In this document: positions 34,964-46,458 of the stretch, in pieces
Position numbering within the stretch: the first letter of the stretch is position 1
Layout: each line of letters begins with the position of its first letter
Source of the DNA: Silene latifolia
Lineage: Eukaryota > Streptophyta > Magnoliopsida > Caryophyllales > Caryophyllaceae
NCBI RefSeq assembly: GCF_048544455.1
Contig: NC_133534.1
Coordinates: 32,378,217-32,442,216 of the forward strand
Reading direction: 5' to 3'
DNA length: 64,000 nt
Notes under the pieces: generated by a model
The model's database searches: none
Told to the model about the DNA's origin: nothing
Seen by the model: only the letters and a program-made list of their open reading frames with translations
Made by a program: the position numbers and the translations under genes

Positions 34964-37900
34964 CTAACATAGACTTGGTACACGTTTAAGTCCCATGGAC
35001 GCCATATGTCCATCATGTTTAGCCTGCGATAAAGGCTTGGTGAGCGGATCGGCTATGTTGTCATCCGTCTCAACCTTACAAATCGCAATTTCCTTTCTTT
35101 CAATGAAATCTCTTATTACATGATATTTTCGAAGTACATGTCTAGATCTATTACTAGACTTTGGCTCCTTAGCTTGGAAGATCGTCCCACTATTATCACA
35201 ATAGAGAGTGATGGGATCATTGGCGGTAGGTACTACTCTTAGACCTTCTGTGAATTGCCTGATCCAAACAGCTTCCTTAGCAGCTTCTGATGTTGCAATG
35301 TACTCAGCCTCCGTTGTAGAATCTGCGGTTACAGCTTCCTTGAAGCTTTTCCAGCTTACGGCACCACCATTGAGCATGAAAACGAAACCAGCTTGTGATT
35401 TCATGTCATCTCTATCTGTTTGAAAACTTGAGTCCGTGTAACCATTAACACGGAGTTCGGTGTCTCTTCCAAACACTAAGATAGAATCCTTAGTCCTTCT
35501 CAAGTACTTAAGGATGTTCTTGACGGCAATCCAGTGACTCTCACCTGGATTTCCTTGATATCTACTCGTCATGCTTAAAGCATACGAGACATCAGGACGT
35601 GTGCATATCATGGCGTACATGATTGATCCAACAGCGGAAGCATAAGGGATCGTCTTCATGCGTTCAACGTCATGGGGTTCAGAGAGAGATTGAGTCTTGC
35701 TCAATATTGTCCCGGTTACCATAGGTACCAATCCCCTTTTGGATTTGTCCATGCTGAACCGTCGAAGAATCTTATCAACATAAGACTCTTGACTTAGTGC
35801 CAATATCCTCTTGGATCTATCTCTATGGATCCGGATACCCAATATGCATTGTGCTTCTCCTAAATCCTTCATTTGGAAGTGGTTACCTAACCACTTCTTA
35901 ACAGAAGAGAACATCGGAATATCATTTCCAATGAGTAGTATGTCATCGACATACAAGATTAGGAACATAACATTGCTCCCACTAAATTTCATGTATAAAC
36001 ATGGTTCCTCAACACTTCGAGTGAAACCATTCTCTTTTATCACATGATTAAATCGATGATTCCAACTTCTAGATGCTTGCTTAAGACCATAAATGGATCT
36101 CTTAAGCTTGCACACTTTGTTAGTATTTTTAGAATCAACAAAACCTTCGGGTTGTATCATGTACATCTCCTCTTCTAAATGCCCATTTAGAAAAGCGGTT
36201 TTGACATCCATTTGCCATATTTCATAATCATGAAATGCGGCGATCGCTAACAAAATCCGCATGGATCTTAGCATGGCTACGGGTGCGAAGGTCTCATCAT
36301 AATGGAGACCTTGGACTTGGGCAAATCCTTTTTGCCACTAGCCTAGCTTTGTAGACATCATCATGTCCTTCTATGCCATTTTTTATTTTGAATATCTATT
36401 TGCATTGAAGAGGTCTTGCCACTTTAGGCAAATCTACCAAGTCCCAAACTTGGTTTTCATGCATAGAATTCATTTCGGACTTCATGGCTTCAAGCCATAA
36501 GAAGGAATTTGGACTAGAGATTGCGGCCTTGTAGGTGGCGGGCTCGTCACTTTTTATAAGCAACACATCGAGTGTTCCATCTTCCTCGATAAGTCCCACA
36601 TATTGATCGGGATGGCGAATTACTCGACCCGTCCTTCTTAGTGGAGGAGGTACAGCCGCGTTAGACGACGAAGGAATATCTTCTTGCGTCTCTACCTCGG
36701 TTTGTGGCTCTTGAACTTCGTCAAGTTCAAAATTTCTCCCACTCCGTCTCTTAGAAATAAAGTCTCTTTCTAAGAAGACAGCCTCGCAAGACACAAACAC
36801 TTTGTTATCTTGAGGTTTGTAGAAGTAGTATCCTCGAGAATTCGAGGGGTAACCTACAAAGGTGCATTTTTCGGATCTTGGGGTAAGCTTATTGTCATTC
36901 TTAGTCTTGACGTAAGCATCACATCCCCAAATTTTCATGTAGGATAGATTAGGAACCCTTCCTTTCCATATCTCAAATGGAGTTTTTCCGGTGGCCTTAG
37001 TGGGACTATTATTCAAAGATATAATTGTAGTTTGGATTGCAAATCCCCAAAACGAGTTTGGTAACTCGGTTTGACTCATCATTGATCGAACCATATCAAG
37101 TAGGGTTCGATTTCTCCTTTCGGCAACACCATTGAGTTGTGGTGTTCCGGGTGGAGAAAGTTGTGATATAATACCACAACCTTTCAAGTGTGAATCGAAT
37201 TCAAGGCTAAGATATTCTCCACCACGATCGGAACGTAGTGCTTTTATCTTTTTGTCTAATTGGTTCTCTACTTTGTTTTGAAATTCCTTGAATTTCTCAA
37301 ACGCTTCACTCTTATGTTTCATTAAATAGACATACCCTTGTCTACTCAAGTTGTCGGTGAAGGTTATAAAGTAGTCATAATTTCCACGAGCGGTGATACT
37401 CATTGGTCCACATACATCGGTGTGTATGAGTCCCAATAGTTCACTAGCTCGTGTCCCTTTACCACTAAAAGGATTACGAGTCATTTCGCCAAGTAGGCAA
37501 TATTCTCATGTACCATATGACTGATAATCAAATGGTGTAATCACATTAGTCGAAATTAATCTTTTGATGCGATTCTCGTTTATGTGACCTAATCGACAAT
37601 GCCAAATGAACGCTTCACTTGGGTCACTTAATTTGAGTTTCTTTGATTGAATGTTATAGATATCATTAGTCGGATTTGAGGTCTCTAAAATGTAAATGCC
37701 ATTTATGGAAGAAGCTTGGCCTATAACCAATTCATTCTTAGAAATAGTACAACGATTGTTCTTAATGACAAAACAAAAACCGTCCATGTCTAGCATGGCG
37801 ATTGAAATAATGTTTTTAGAGAGTGTAGGCACATAAAAACAATTATGTAAATACAACTCAAATCCATTAGGCAAAGCTAAAACATAAGTTCCTTTGGATT

Positions 37901-38516
37901 CGGTCGCTACTCGAGCTCCATTTCCAAGGCGTAGATCCACATCTCCTTTGCTAAGCCTCTTCACATCTCTTAAACCCTGTAAATGATTACAAAGGTGAGA
38001 ACCACAACCGGTATCCAGTACCCATGTCGTAGTGGAAGTATAATTTATATCAATAACATAAATTTCCTTAGGAATTTTACCTTTTGGAGTGATGATTCCT
38101 TCCCTTATATTTCGCAAATATACGGGACAATTCCTAAGCCAATGTCCCATGCCATAGCAATAATGGCATTCATCATTAACTTGCTTGAAGTTTTTGACTT
38201 TCTTTCCCTTCTTCTTGAACCTTTTGCCCTTGGAAGCAAGAACTTGATTGCTTGAGCTCCCACTAGTTTTGGCATCTTTATCTTCCAGAGACAAAGACCC
38301 TATAGATTGTATGAGGTAGTCTTCCTAAGACGGGCTCACACGAGATCTAGTAGTAGTAGGTGGTTTAGAAGAGGTGATGAAGTTAAGGTTTCCATCCGAA
38401 CCTATCCCAAAATGAAGTTCTCTAGTAGTGTCGAAATCATTGTTGGAGCAAACGTCGTCAAAAACATTGTGGTATGACTCAATAGTTATCGGTGCGGTAG
38501 CGTTTGATGGATTCAT
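34964..38516 (-). pseudogene. Broken copia gag-pol polyprotein (copia-1)
   Basis: Domains in copia order on the minus strand: a short gag remnant (38516-38325), CCHC zinc knuckle (38168-38127), protease with DTG (38015-38007), GAG-pre-integrase, integrase, reverse transcriptase and RNase H ending at 34964. The integrase D-D-35-E is intact (D 37418-37416, D 37229-37227, E 37121-37119). RT has YVDD at 35942-35953 and RNase H has an ADSTTEAEY block near 35309-35330. Breaks are in-frame stops at 38325-38327, 37506-37508 (at a zinc-finger Cys position) and 36396-36398, plus a one-base shift between about 36390 and 36300. Gag from start to zinc knuckle is about 0.35 kb against about 0.83 kb in copia-2, so roughly half a kilobase of capsid sequence is missing. 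It cannot move by itself. Confidence 0.92.
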
Positions 38517-40716
38517 TGTAATGAACTACAAGTATGGAGGAAAGGAAATATTAACATTTGTCTTTTAAATCATACTTGTAAATAAATTAACAAGATATGA
38601 GCATTTACATAGTGACCTCTACCCAACTATTATAAATGATTCCAAGACCCAAATTCATATCAACTTAAGCACGGGATAGCCGATGAAACCCTTATTAATA
38701 TAACTCGGTGGATTAACATTTAATCGATTCTACTTTTAGAATTCTTGGTCGATAAAATTACTCTAATGTTTATCTATAGCCCGGAACACATGCGACTACG
38801 GTCACGAATACTTCCGTTGAGGTCAATCCAAATTTCGAATAAATGTGTCCATGATCCAAATTCACATTAATTTGGGCACGGGATGACCGATGAAACCCTC
38901 ATCAACACGAATTCAGCGGATAGAAATTTATCACCCACTTCCCCTACGTAACAAGGTTTGTACCCCGGGATGGCCGAGTGCACTCCCTCGCGAAATAGGT
39001 TTTCATGGTTTCTACTATTTGGTAAGGCTATGTTTCAATTATTTATTTTTAGCGAGAGGTCATGTCAATTTATTATCTATCACGTTTTAAGTGAACTAAA
39101 GCGGTGAACTACGATAATTGTAATTGACACGGTCGATAAACTCGATGAAAGATGATGCATGTTTTAGTTATGGCGATTTAGCGATGCATGCGACATATAA
39201 ATAAAATGCAAAGCATAAAAGTAAATCCTAGTATGGCCTTCCAAAAATAGAAAATCTAATTAACTATTACATATTCGGAAACCAGCTCCATTGGTCCCTT
39301 GAACATCGGTTGTGGCACGCATCTCGAGGTAACACCGTCTTTATGTATCGCCATCTTGAAGAAATCCGTCTTTGGGAACTCCGAAATAAATAGAATTACA
39401 TAACAAATTACATAATATCCTATTATACATTTGTAACTAAAATAAAATAAATCTATTAAATTACAAAACGGTGATACGAGATCACAATAAATTACAACCG
39501 AATCGATATTCCCATACATTTCGGGTAATACCAATTAAAAACTAAGGCCAGACTAAGTAAAAATTACATAATTCAAAAATTACATAAAATAAAATTATGA
39601 CAATCATAAATAAAATGCAGCATTATAATATGTATGAACATGCCCAATTTTATGCTAAATCGCCTTTAAGTAGCCAATATCGTATATTACTCGGTTTTTA
39701 CGGATTTGCGTGATTTCAACATTTTATAATCACAAAAATTACATAAATTCATATTTATGCATAAGTTAATTACCCTAACCTCTTAGGACTCAAAATTTAG
39801 TATTCACTAATAATTTGACCATAATTAACTCATATTTCTAAAATTTGTTCATTAATGGACTTAAAATTATAATAAAAAACTATAAACTTCAAATAAATCA
39901 CAAAATTTCAAATAAATTCAAAATTTGAAATTTAAACTCATGAACATTCTGAAAAAATACCATGGCACTCATAATGTTCAAAAAACATAGGTTAAAAATT
40001 TCGAAATTTATCCGGAAAAACAATGTTGCGATTTATCGGTTTTAATAAAATAGTCATAAAAACATGAGAAAAATTATATTCATCAACTTTTCAATTTTAG
40101 ATCTGAAAAAGATAATAAAATGCAACATGTGACGTTTTTCCATAATCATAGAGTATGTTTTATAAATATTTCACTAATTAAGTCACTATTTATGCTATTT
40201 TTCTTCAAAAAATCATAAATCATGCATAAAAACTTAAATATATCCTATTATTTTACACACATCTTGTAAAATTGCATGTGACAACATACTAAATTTCTAT
40301 GACCAGATTCGAAATTTATCTCATATTAACCTATTTTTCATCTAAATCCGATTTTAATAATGAAAAATCCATATTTCGAGCATAAGAAGTCCAAAAATTA
40401 TGAAAATTTACAGATCATCTCAAAATAATATATGTGATAACATATCCAAAAATCACTGGATAATTCAAAGTTTAGCTAATTTTAGTCCGAAAATGACATT
40501 TTATTCATAAAATCATATTTTAATGCCATTATTATATAAAATGAACAATAAAAATCCATAAATTAACCAAAATATCCTAAAACATTTTAGGACCAGAAAC
40601 TTTAACATGCATAATGATTTTCGTGATATATCATAATAACACAAATTAAACAAGTTTTATATGTTAATCGTATAACTCGGAAAAACTTTTAACCGATTTG
40701 CATGCAAACAACCATG
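38517..40716 (-). other. Long leader of copia-1
   Basis: AT-rich, non-coding 2.2 kb between the primer-binding site and the first gag ATG. It shares short blocks such as AGAATTCTTGGTCGATA with the copia-2 leader. Confidence 0.65.
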
Positions 40717-40728
40717 GCTCTGATACCA
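40717..40728 (-). promoter_or_regulatory. Primer-binding site of copia-1
   Basis: TGGTATCAGAGC on the minus strand, two bases from the 5' LTR; complementary to the 3' end of plant initiator-Met tRNA. Confidence 0.93.
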
Positions 40729-40730
40729 AT

Positions 40731-42000
40731 TGTAAGAAAAGTAGATCTATATACTAACATATTCATATATGTTCTATGCTAATTTAATCATAAAATTAAT
40801 TGGTGATCTTATGCATGCAAACTAAAATCAAAATAAAGAAGAAATCTTTATCTTACATTGGTATTTTCGGATCTTAAGGGCACAAGATAGTTCTCCTACT
40901 CTCTTGTTCTTGAGCTCTCCCTAAATGGATGAACAAATGACTCAAATGTAGAATCCCTCCCAAGGAATGATACCCAAGATATACTCTTAATAAAATTAAT
41001 ATTATCAATACTAGAATAACATTAATTTAAATAAAAAGACCCAAAATATTTTTGGTCCTCTTGGATTTCGGTCAAGAGGAGGATGAAGAAGGAAGAAAAT
41101 ATTTTTATCTCTCTAAAAATATTATTGTGATGTTAGAATGAATTGATTTTACACTAGATATTGCATGTAGTGTATATTGGAGAAATAAGAGAAAATCCTT
41201 GGCTCCTCTTTTGTCCAAAACCGGGTGGGGTGGGAAAGAGTGGTCAATGCATGCACAATGTGTTCTTTACAAGATTGTGTAGGTATGCATGGCTAGTATT
41301 AGGCTAACATCATTATGCTTTCCATTAACTTAATCAACATAATATATATGTTAATTCCTCCGAATATTTCAGTCCAAATTGGGATAAAATGGATTTCATT
41401 TTATCTTTGTCAATTTGTCAATTTGTCACATGTTACATGTCATGTAAAAATGTTATGTATTTTTAACATATTAAAAATCAACGTATTAATAAAAATACGT
41501 CATATACAAAATTAACTTAGTAATTCACAATTACTTGTACCAAAATAATTTACCAATTTATAAATCACAACATCTTGTATTTATAATAATTCATTCAATT
41601 TCAATTGTTTCCTTAAACAATAATTTGATTCAAGTAATAAAACAATTCGATCACTTAGACCGTATCTTATTTAATCAGATTATAATGAGATACGTAAATT
41701 TTACTTCCAAAATCGTCCGTCAATTTTCAAGTAATTTAATTAATTCGTAACATTATATGATCAATTAAATGATCAATTAAGAGTACTATCCTTTAGGTAT
41801 GACCTAGGGGATCAACTGATCATCACCGTCGCGCGACAATAATGTCAAACTCTAGTCAGCCAATCATTACAAATATGTGTGGACCAGTTGACAGTAAAAT
41901 ATACTTCCCAATTGTATTCTTTTAAAATGAGACTTAAACATGTGATCATCATGATCAACAGTTGTGATCGCATTATTGTCGGAGGACACATATTCCAACA
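40731..42000 (-). repeat. 5' LTR of copia-1
   Basis: Same length as 32928-34197 with TG..CA ends, flanked by GTTAT (42001-42005). Confidence 0.93.
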
Positions 42001-42005
42001 GTTAT

Positions 42006-42759
42006 ATGCTGATCATCGGAGGATGGGTGTTGTGGTGACGGTGTTGATGTGGTTGTGTTATGACGGTTGTGGTGTTGTGACAGTTGTGATGTTGTGTGTG
42101 TGTGATTGTGGTGGAGTCACTTGCGGGAGTGACTTCATACCCTAGTTCGCCCTCTGTGGAACCCGTCAAGGGAGAGGATGTGCACATTGAAAGACAGGGA
42201 TTGTTAGTCGCTCGTTGATGAGCTGGACTAGGTGGGGATGGGCTGCGGTCACCCACTGGCGGCGAGGATTACCTGTTGCGATGGGTAATCTGGCAGGGCT
42301 ACACACTTCGGTGTGTAGTCGGTTACTGTGTGAGATCGGGAGACCGGGGATGGAGGATGATCAGCTGGTTACATTAATTGTTTGTCTTATCTTGATTATG
42401 CAGTAACTGACCCCGTGTTGTTGTTTTGTAAAACCTGCGTTGATCCATTCGGGGAAGGTGAGCAGATATGACAGGTAATGCAGATGTTTAGTTATGGGAC
42501 AGTCATGAGGAGTCATCACTTCGAGTCTAGTTTCCGCCATTACGAGTTTAGCCGTCTTTGATTTCAGTTGTATTGAAGTCCTTACACTTTTAGTTTGAGT
42601 TGGTCTGAGATAATGTATTCGCTAACTCTTTATACTTTAATAGATGTGTTTGTGGATTGTTACTTTTGATATATATTTACCTCGGGCAATCGAGATGGTA
42701 ACATCCTTTCATACTTGGGTAGTCCTTGGTAAGGTACCTTGGTATGAGGGGGTGTTACA
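42006..42759 (+). repeat. 3' LTR of element B, second part
   Basis: Resumes after the second GTTAT (42001-42005), collinear with 27369-28112, and ends GGTGTTACA followed by GAACC. It has the same TTCG-loop stem (about 42297-42320) but a decayed CGTGG hairpin. Confidence 0.92.
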
Positions 42760-42764
42760 GAACC

Positions 42765-43340
42765 CGACCTGATCTGATATGAAGTCGACTTGATATTGCC
42801 TGATTAAATTGATGACTCGGCTTTTATTAAGCTTAGTATTAATAAAAAATGAATGTGAACTAGTGTTTAATTTGATACATTTGACTTAATGGATAACTAA
42901 ACCAAATTAAATAATGGTTGAAAACTAAAATTAACGGTCAAACACTACAAAGAAAAACGAGATTTATAACAGCTGAATCCGTCACAAATTCGGAATTGTG
43001 ACGGGTAACCTGTCAGATTTTTCTGTCACTGTGAATGGCCACTAAAAGTTCATTTGTGACAGATAACCCATCGCAAACCGTTGGAAAACCTATCATATTT
43101 ATGAAAAACGTGTCGGTTTTTCCGCCGTCACAAATCCCGTGTTTCCTATTAGTGAAAAATTGAATTAATGCGATAAAGTAATTGAACCCAATAATGACCC
43201 AACCCAATCCGAATGCCCTGACTCGAAAGATCAGGCTGGACCGATATGCCCCAAACCCAACATGACCTGACCAGGCTGAACCCGATCCGAATGACATGAT
43301 TGCGACCTCTATAGCTTAGAATTCCAAATCATACTACTCT
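42765..43340. other. Relic repeat DNA around a CACTA-like MITE
   Basis: Rich in CCCGACC and CTGACC words, like 26642-26757 on the other side of element B. No gene. Confidence 0.4.
42943..43154. mobile_element. CACTA-like MITE
   Basis: A 212-bp element beginning CACTACAAAGAAAAACG and ending in the complement of CACTAATAGGAAACACG. The inverted ends stay similar for about 30 bp, and AAA flanks both sides (42940-42942, 43155-43157). It contains GTGACGG/CCGTCACAA words. Boundaries are good; the superfamily call is from the CACTA ends and 3-bp duplication. Confidence 0.72.
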
Positions 43341-43347
43341 GAGTACT

Positions 43348-43512
43348 CTCTTTGTCCCCGTCAGTAGTTTACACTTTTCTTTTCTAATAAATAAACCAAT
43401 CCATGCTGGTGGAGACCATTACATTTCGTCCTCATTCAATTTGATTTTGAATTTTTTAATAATTGTAAACTCATTTTGTGGAGTCTATTGATCGAATACG
43501 AAAGAGGGGGGG
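43348..43512. mobile_element. Stowaway-like MITE cut by copia-2
   Basis: Left end TACTCTCTTTGTCCCCGTC resembles the CTCCCTCYGTCCC Stowaway terminus. The right end, GAAAGAGGGGGGG, is interrupted by copia-2 and seems to continue GGGGTGAGT at 52340. Diverged, so moderate confidence. Confidence 0.5.
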
Positions 43513-44495
43513 TGTTGGGGCTGGTGTCCTTTACAGTTAGTGCAAGGACTTATAAATCTCTAAAAGGATCAAAGGGTATACTTTTGTATCATAATCAGTT
43601 GGTCCACATTTATCAATAACGGTTGGCTTGCTAGATAAGTTTGACGTTATTGTCATACAGATGGCGGTGATCAACTGGTCCCTAAAAGTCACACCTATAG
43701 GATACGTTTGAGAGATGTGACGGTATGAAAATACAGTCATGTAGATGCCAAATTTGACTAACCAGTTAGTCTGAGTTATTTGACTAATAATTAGTCAAAA
43801 TGTGATGTTGAGATATTTTATTTAATACGGATTAAATAATAATGGCTAAGGCGAATTAAGCAGTTAATTCGTAAATTGAATATAAGCGTTTTATATTTAA
43901 TTAAATGTATATTGAATATAATTATACAATATCGTCTTTGTCGGGCATGTATTAATGTTTCAACTAATCCGTATTATTAGTTGATGCTTTAATAACCGAT
44001 AACCGATGATGATTTATAACATAACCGCGTCATATACATTTTAGCGATTTGCGAACCAGACCATGAGCTAAAACTAAAAGGAAGTGGAAGCCCACTTCCC
44101 AAGAGAGCCCATGGCCGGCCGGTTGAGAGAGAACAAAAGAGAGGTTCTCCTCTCTTTTGTAACCTAATTCATTTCTCACAAAATTTTAGGGTTTTGAGAA
44201 AATTGCCTCTCAAAATTCGGATCTCTCATCCAACGAAAACTCACAAAACAATCCTCTCAATATTGCAAGGCAATTAGAGGATTCATTCTAGCACAAGGGC
44301 ATTTCTCGGACAATCTTGGGTGCATCATTTAGGAGGAGATCTACTTTGATCTCTCATTGCCAATTTGCACTAGGACCGAAGGTTAATTCTTATCTTTATC
44401 GTTTCATTGTTGTTTTCGTTTATGACTATAAATCACGTATTAATTTTGCGTTATAATCCTTCAAATTATGGGTTTTATACGGATATTACCCCACA
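43513..44495 (+). repeat. 5' LTR of copia-2
   Basis: Starts TGTTGGGGCTGG and ends TACCCCACA. Confidence 0.93.
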
Positions 44496-44497
44496 AG

Positions 44498-44509
44498 TGG
44501 TATCAGAGC
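44498..44509 (+). promoter_or_regulatory. Primer-binding site of copia-2
   Basis: TGGTATCAGAGC two bases after the 5' LTR; initiator-Met tRNA type. Confidence 0.95.
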
Positions 44510-46458
44510 GAGGCCACGTAAATTTTTCTATGTGATTTTCATAAAACGAATTTTGAATCGATGGATTTTTGTCTATTTTTCATTTCGGCTGCCAATTTTT
44601 TCCTCTCGGCATTTTTTTTCGCTGCGTTTGCTGCGTTTTTTGTTGCCTTGGGAACTGTGTCAAGTATACACGGTATTGGTTGTTGTTCGTCTTGTTTACG
44701 ATTTGATCTTTGCATATTGTTTTTGTAATCGATATTCATTACAATATGTTAAAGATCTATCTTTTGTTTGCATAAAATTTCGTGCGACACATAAAAATTT
44801 TTTTTTTTTTGGTCACGGTAGTTTTTTTTTAACACGGCTGAATTTTTTTGTGTGCATTGGAAATTGTGCCTTGTGACGATCTTTTGTTTTGTTTTCGTTT
44901 TTGTTCTTTGCATATTGTTATTATAAACGATAATGATAACAATATGTTGAGACCATGTCAATTGTAGTTTCATTTCTATACGGATTAGATTAAATTGCAA
45001 TTGGGTTTTAACAAATCGGTTTTGTTTTGATCTTTGTTGCTCACGTTTTTGAGCCGAAATTTTTTTTTTGATTCCTTTGTTGCTCACGGCAAACAGCAGC
45101 AATTTTAAAAAAAAAAAAAAAAAAAAAATTTACTGGTACTGTTCACGCCTGACGTGAAGAAAAAAAAAAAAAATTTGAGTTTTATTTTTTTTTCGGCCAA
45201 TTTTATGCATAATACGGAATTATGCATTCGCTTGATAGTGAAACGGTTCACCCACGAACAATTTAGTTGCTTTAAAACGATTTAAAGTAACGGATTATCA
45301 TGAATTAAAATTAAGTTGATGAAGCGGTTTTGTCACATAATTTTAATTGTTAAAAGGTGGTTTGGATAATTTAACATAATTACGGAATTATGTCATGAAT
45401 AAATTTAATTTTAGTTGATGCATTTTATTTATCGTTTTTGATTATTTTGAATGCTTTTAATTACGTATTTATTTATTTTTGCAAACGGTTGTAACTTAGT
45501 GTGGCCTTAGTAGAACGTGTTACCGTAATGATGGAACACGGTCTTGGTTGTATTTTGAGATCTCGTATCTCTCTTTTTATTTCTTTTAATTACAGTTTTT
45601 ATTTAGAATGTAAATAGGTTTACATTTTGTAAATTTTAAATTGTAATTATTGAGAAGACCAAAGATGGAGACCGGATGCTCACTCCCGCTACTTGGATCA
45701 AGAGGGAACATCAAGACAAGCTTCTCGGGTCCAACGGTGGATTCCAAAGTTGTTTTATGTTCTTTTTATTAGGATAGGCCACACTAGGATTTTTATTTAC
45801 GTATTGCATTCTTTTATTTATTTTTCGTAACGATAATATGCATCATATTCCGCCTAAAAACCAAACCACCTAATTATTGCATGAAAACTGACACATATAG
45901 AGGTCACGAGTTAGTTTTCTTTGACATTCTTATGTCACATGATTTTAAGCCATCACCCAAATTAATTCATTCACGCAGACGCTAGTTATTCGTTCACTTA
46001 AAATGAATTAAAACTGAGATGATGGGATCTTCCTCGTATAAACAAAAATTGAGAACGGTCTTTATAGGTCAAACTCCAATGAGTCCCTTCTTCGTCGGTA
46101 GGCATAATATGACCCCTTCTACGTCGGGTAAGTTGGAACCGATTGACCTATTTTATCTCAACGCTATGGTCACTCGTACGATCCTGTGATCATGGTGGAC
46201 TATAGATAGAATTTACGGAAATCTATCGACCAAGAATTCTTACGGAAAAATTAGCTAAACAGTTGGCTTATCAATTTACAGAAATTGAGTCTTGGGATCA
46301 CTTGTATTATTCTTGAGGGAGATCAGTTATGCAAGTGCCATAAGTCTACACGTTAAAATGAATTTTAAATAGACTTAAATCACCTCGATGAGTTGCTTAT
46401 TTCGTTTTTGTTTTTTCTTTTTCAGTGTAGAACACGATCTATTTAACTGCTATAACAA
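44510..46458 (+). other. Long leader of copia-2
   Basis: About 1.95 kb, AT-rich, with homopolymer runs (A-run near 45102-45128). No domain seen. Small ORFs of phenylalanine-rich type are rejected as chance. Confidence 0.7.

Larger units (their letters stand above)
32928..42000 (-). mobile_element. Ty1/copia LTR retrotransposon copia-1
   Basis: Two 1270-bp LTRs (32928-34197, 40731-42000), target duplication GTTAT, a primer-binding site complementary to initiator-Met tRNA and a broken gag-pol, all read on the minus strand. It was inserted in the 3' LTR of element B; the 5' LTR of B shows the uninterrupted site TTGTTGTTATATGCTG. By eye the LTRs differ at roughly 25-30 places, so the insertion is not very recent. 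Confidence 0.95.
26758..42759 (+). mobile_element. LARD-like LTR retrotransposon B, interrupted by copia-1
   Basis: Non-coding element with a 5' LTR (26758-28112), interior (28113-32320) and a 3' LTR split into 32321-32927 and 42006-42759 by copia-1. It is flanked by the target duplication GAACC (26753-26757, 42760-42764). Same family as A and C: the LTRs start TGTAATACTACGG or TATAATACTACGG, end GGGTGTTACA, and share palindrome arrays, hairpins and the 3' hairpin/polypurine modules. No protein domain was found in the interior. Confidence 0.9.

Noticed and set aside
44498..44509. tRNA-like sequence TGGTATCAGAGC here and at 40717 and 57042
   Set aside because: Only 12 bases next to an LTR: these are primer-binding sites, not tRNA genes.
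44532..45102. Phe-rich and Lys-rich ORFs in the copia-2 leader
   Set aside because: They come from T- and A-rich leader DNA. No domain, and upstream of the real gag start.
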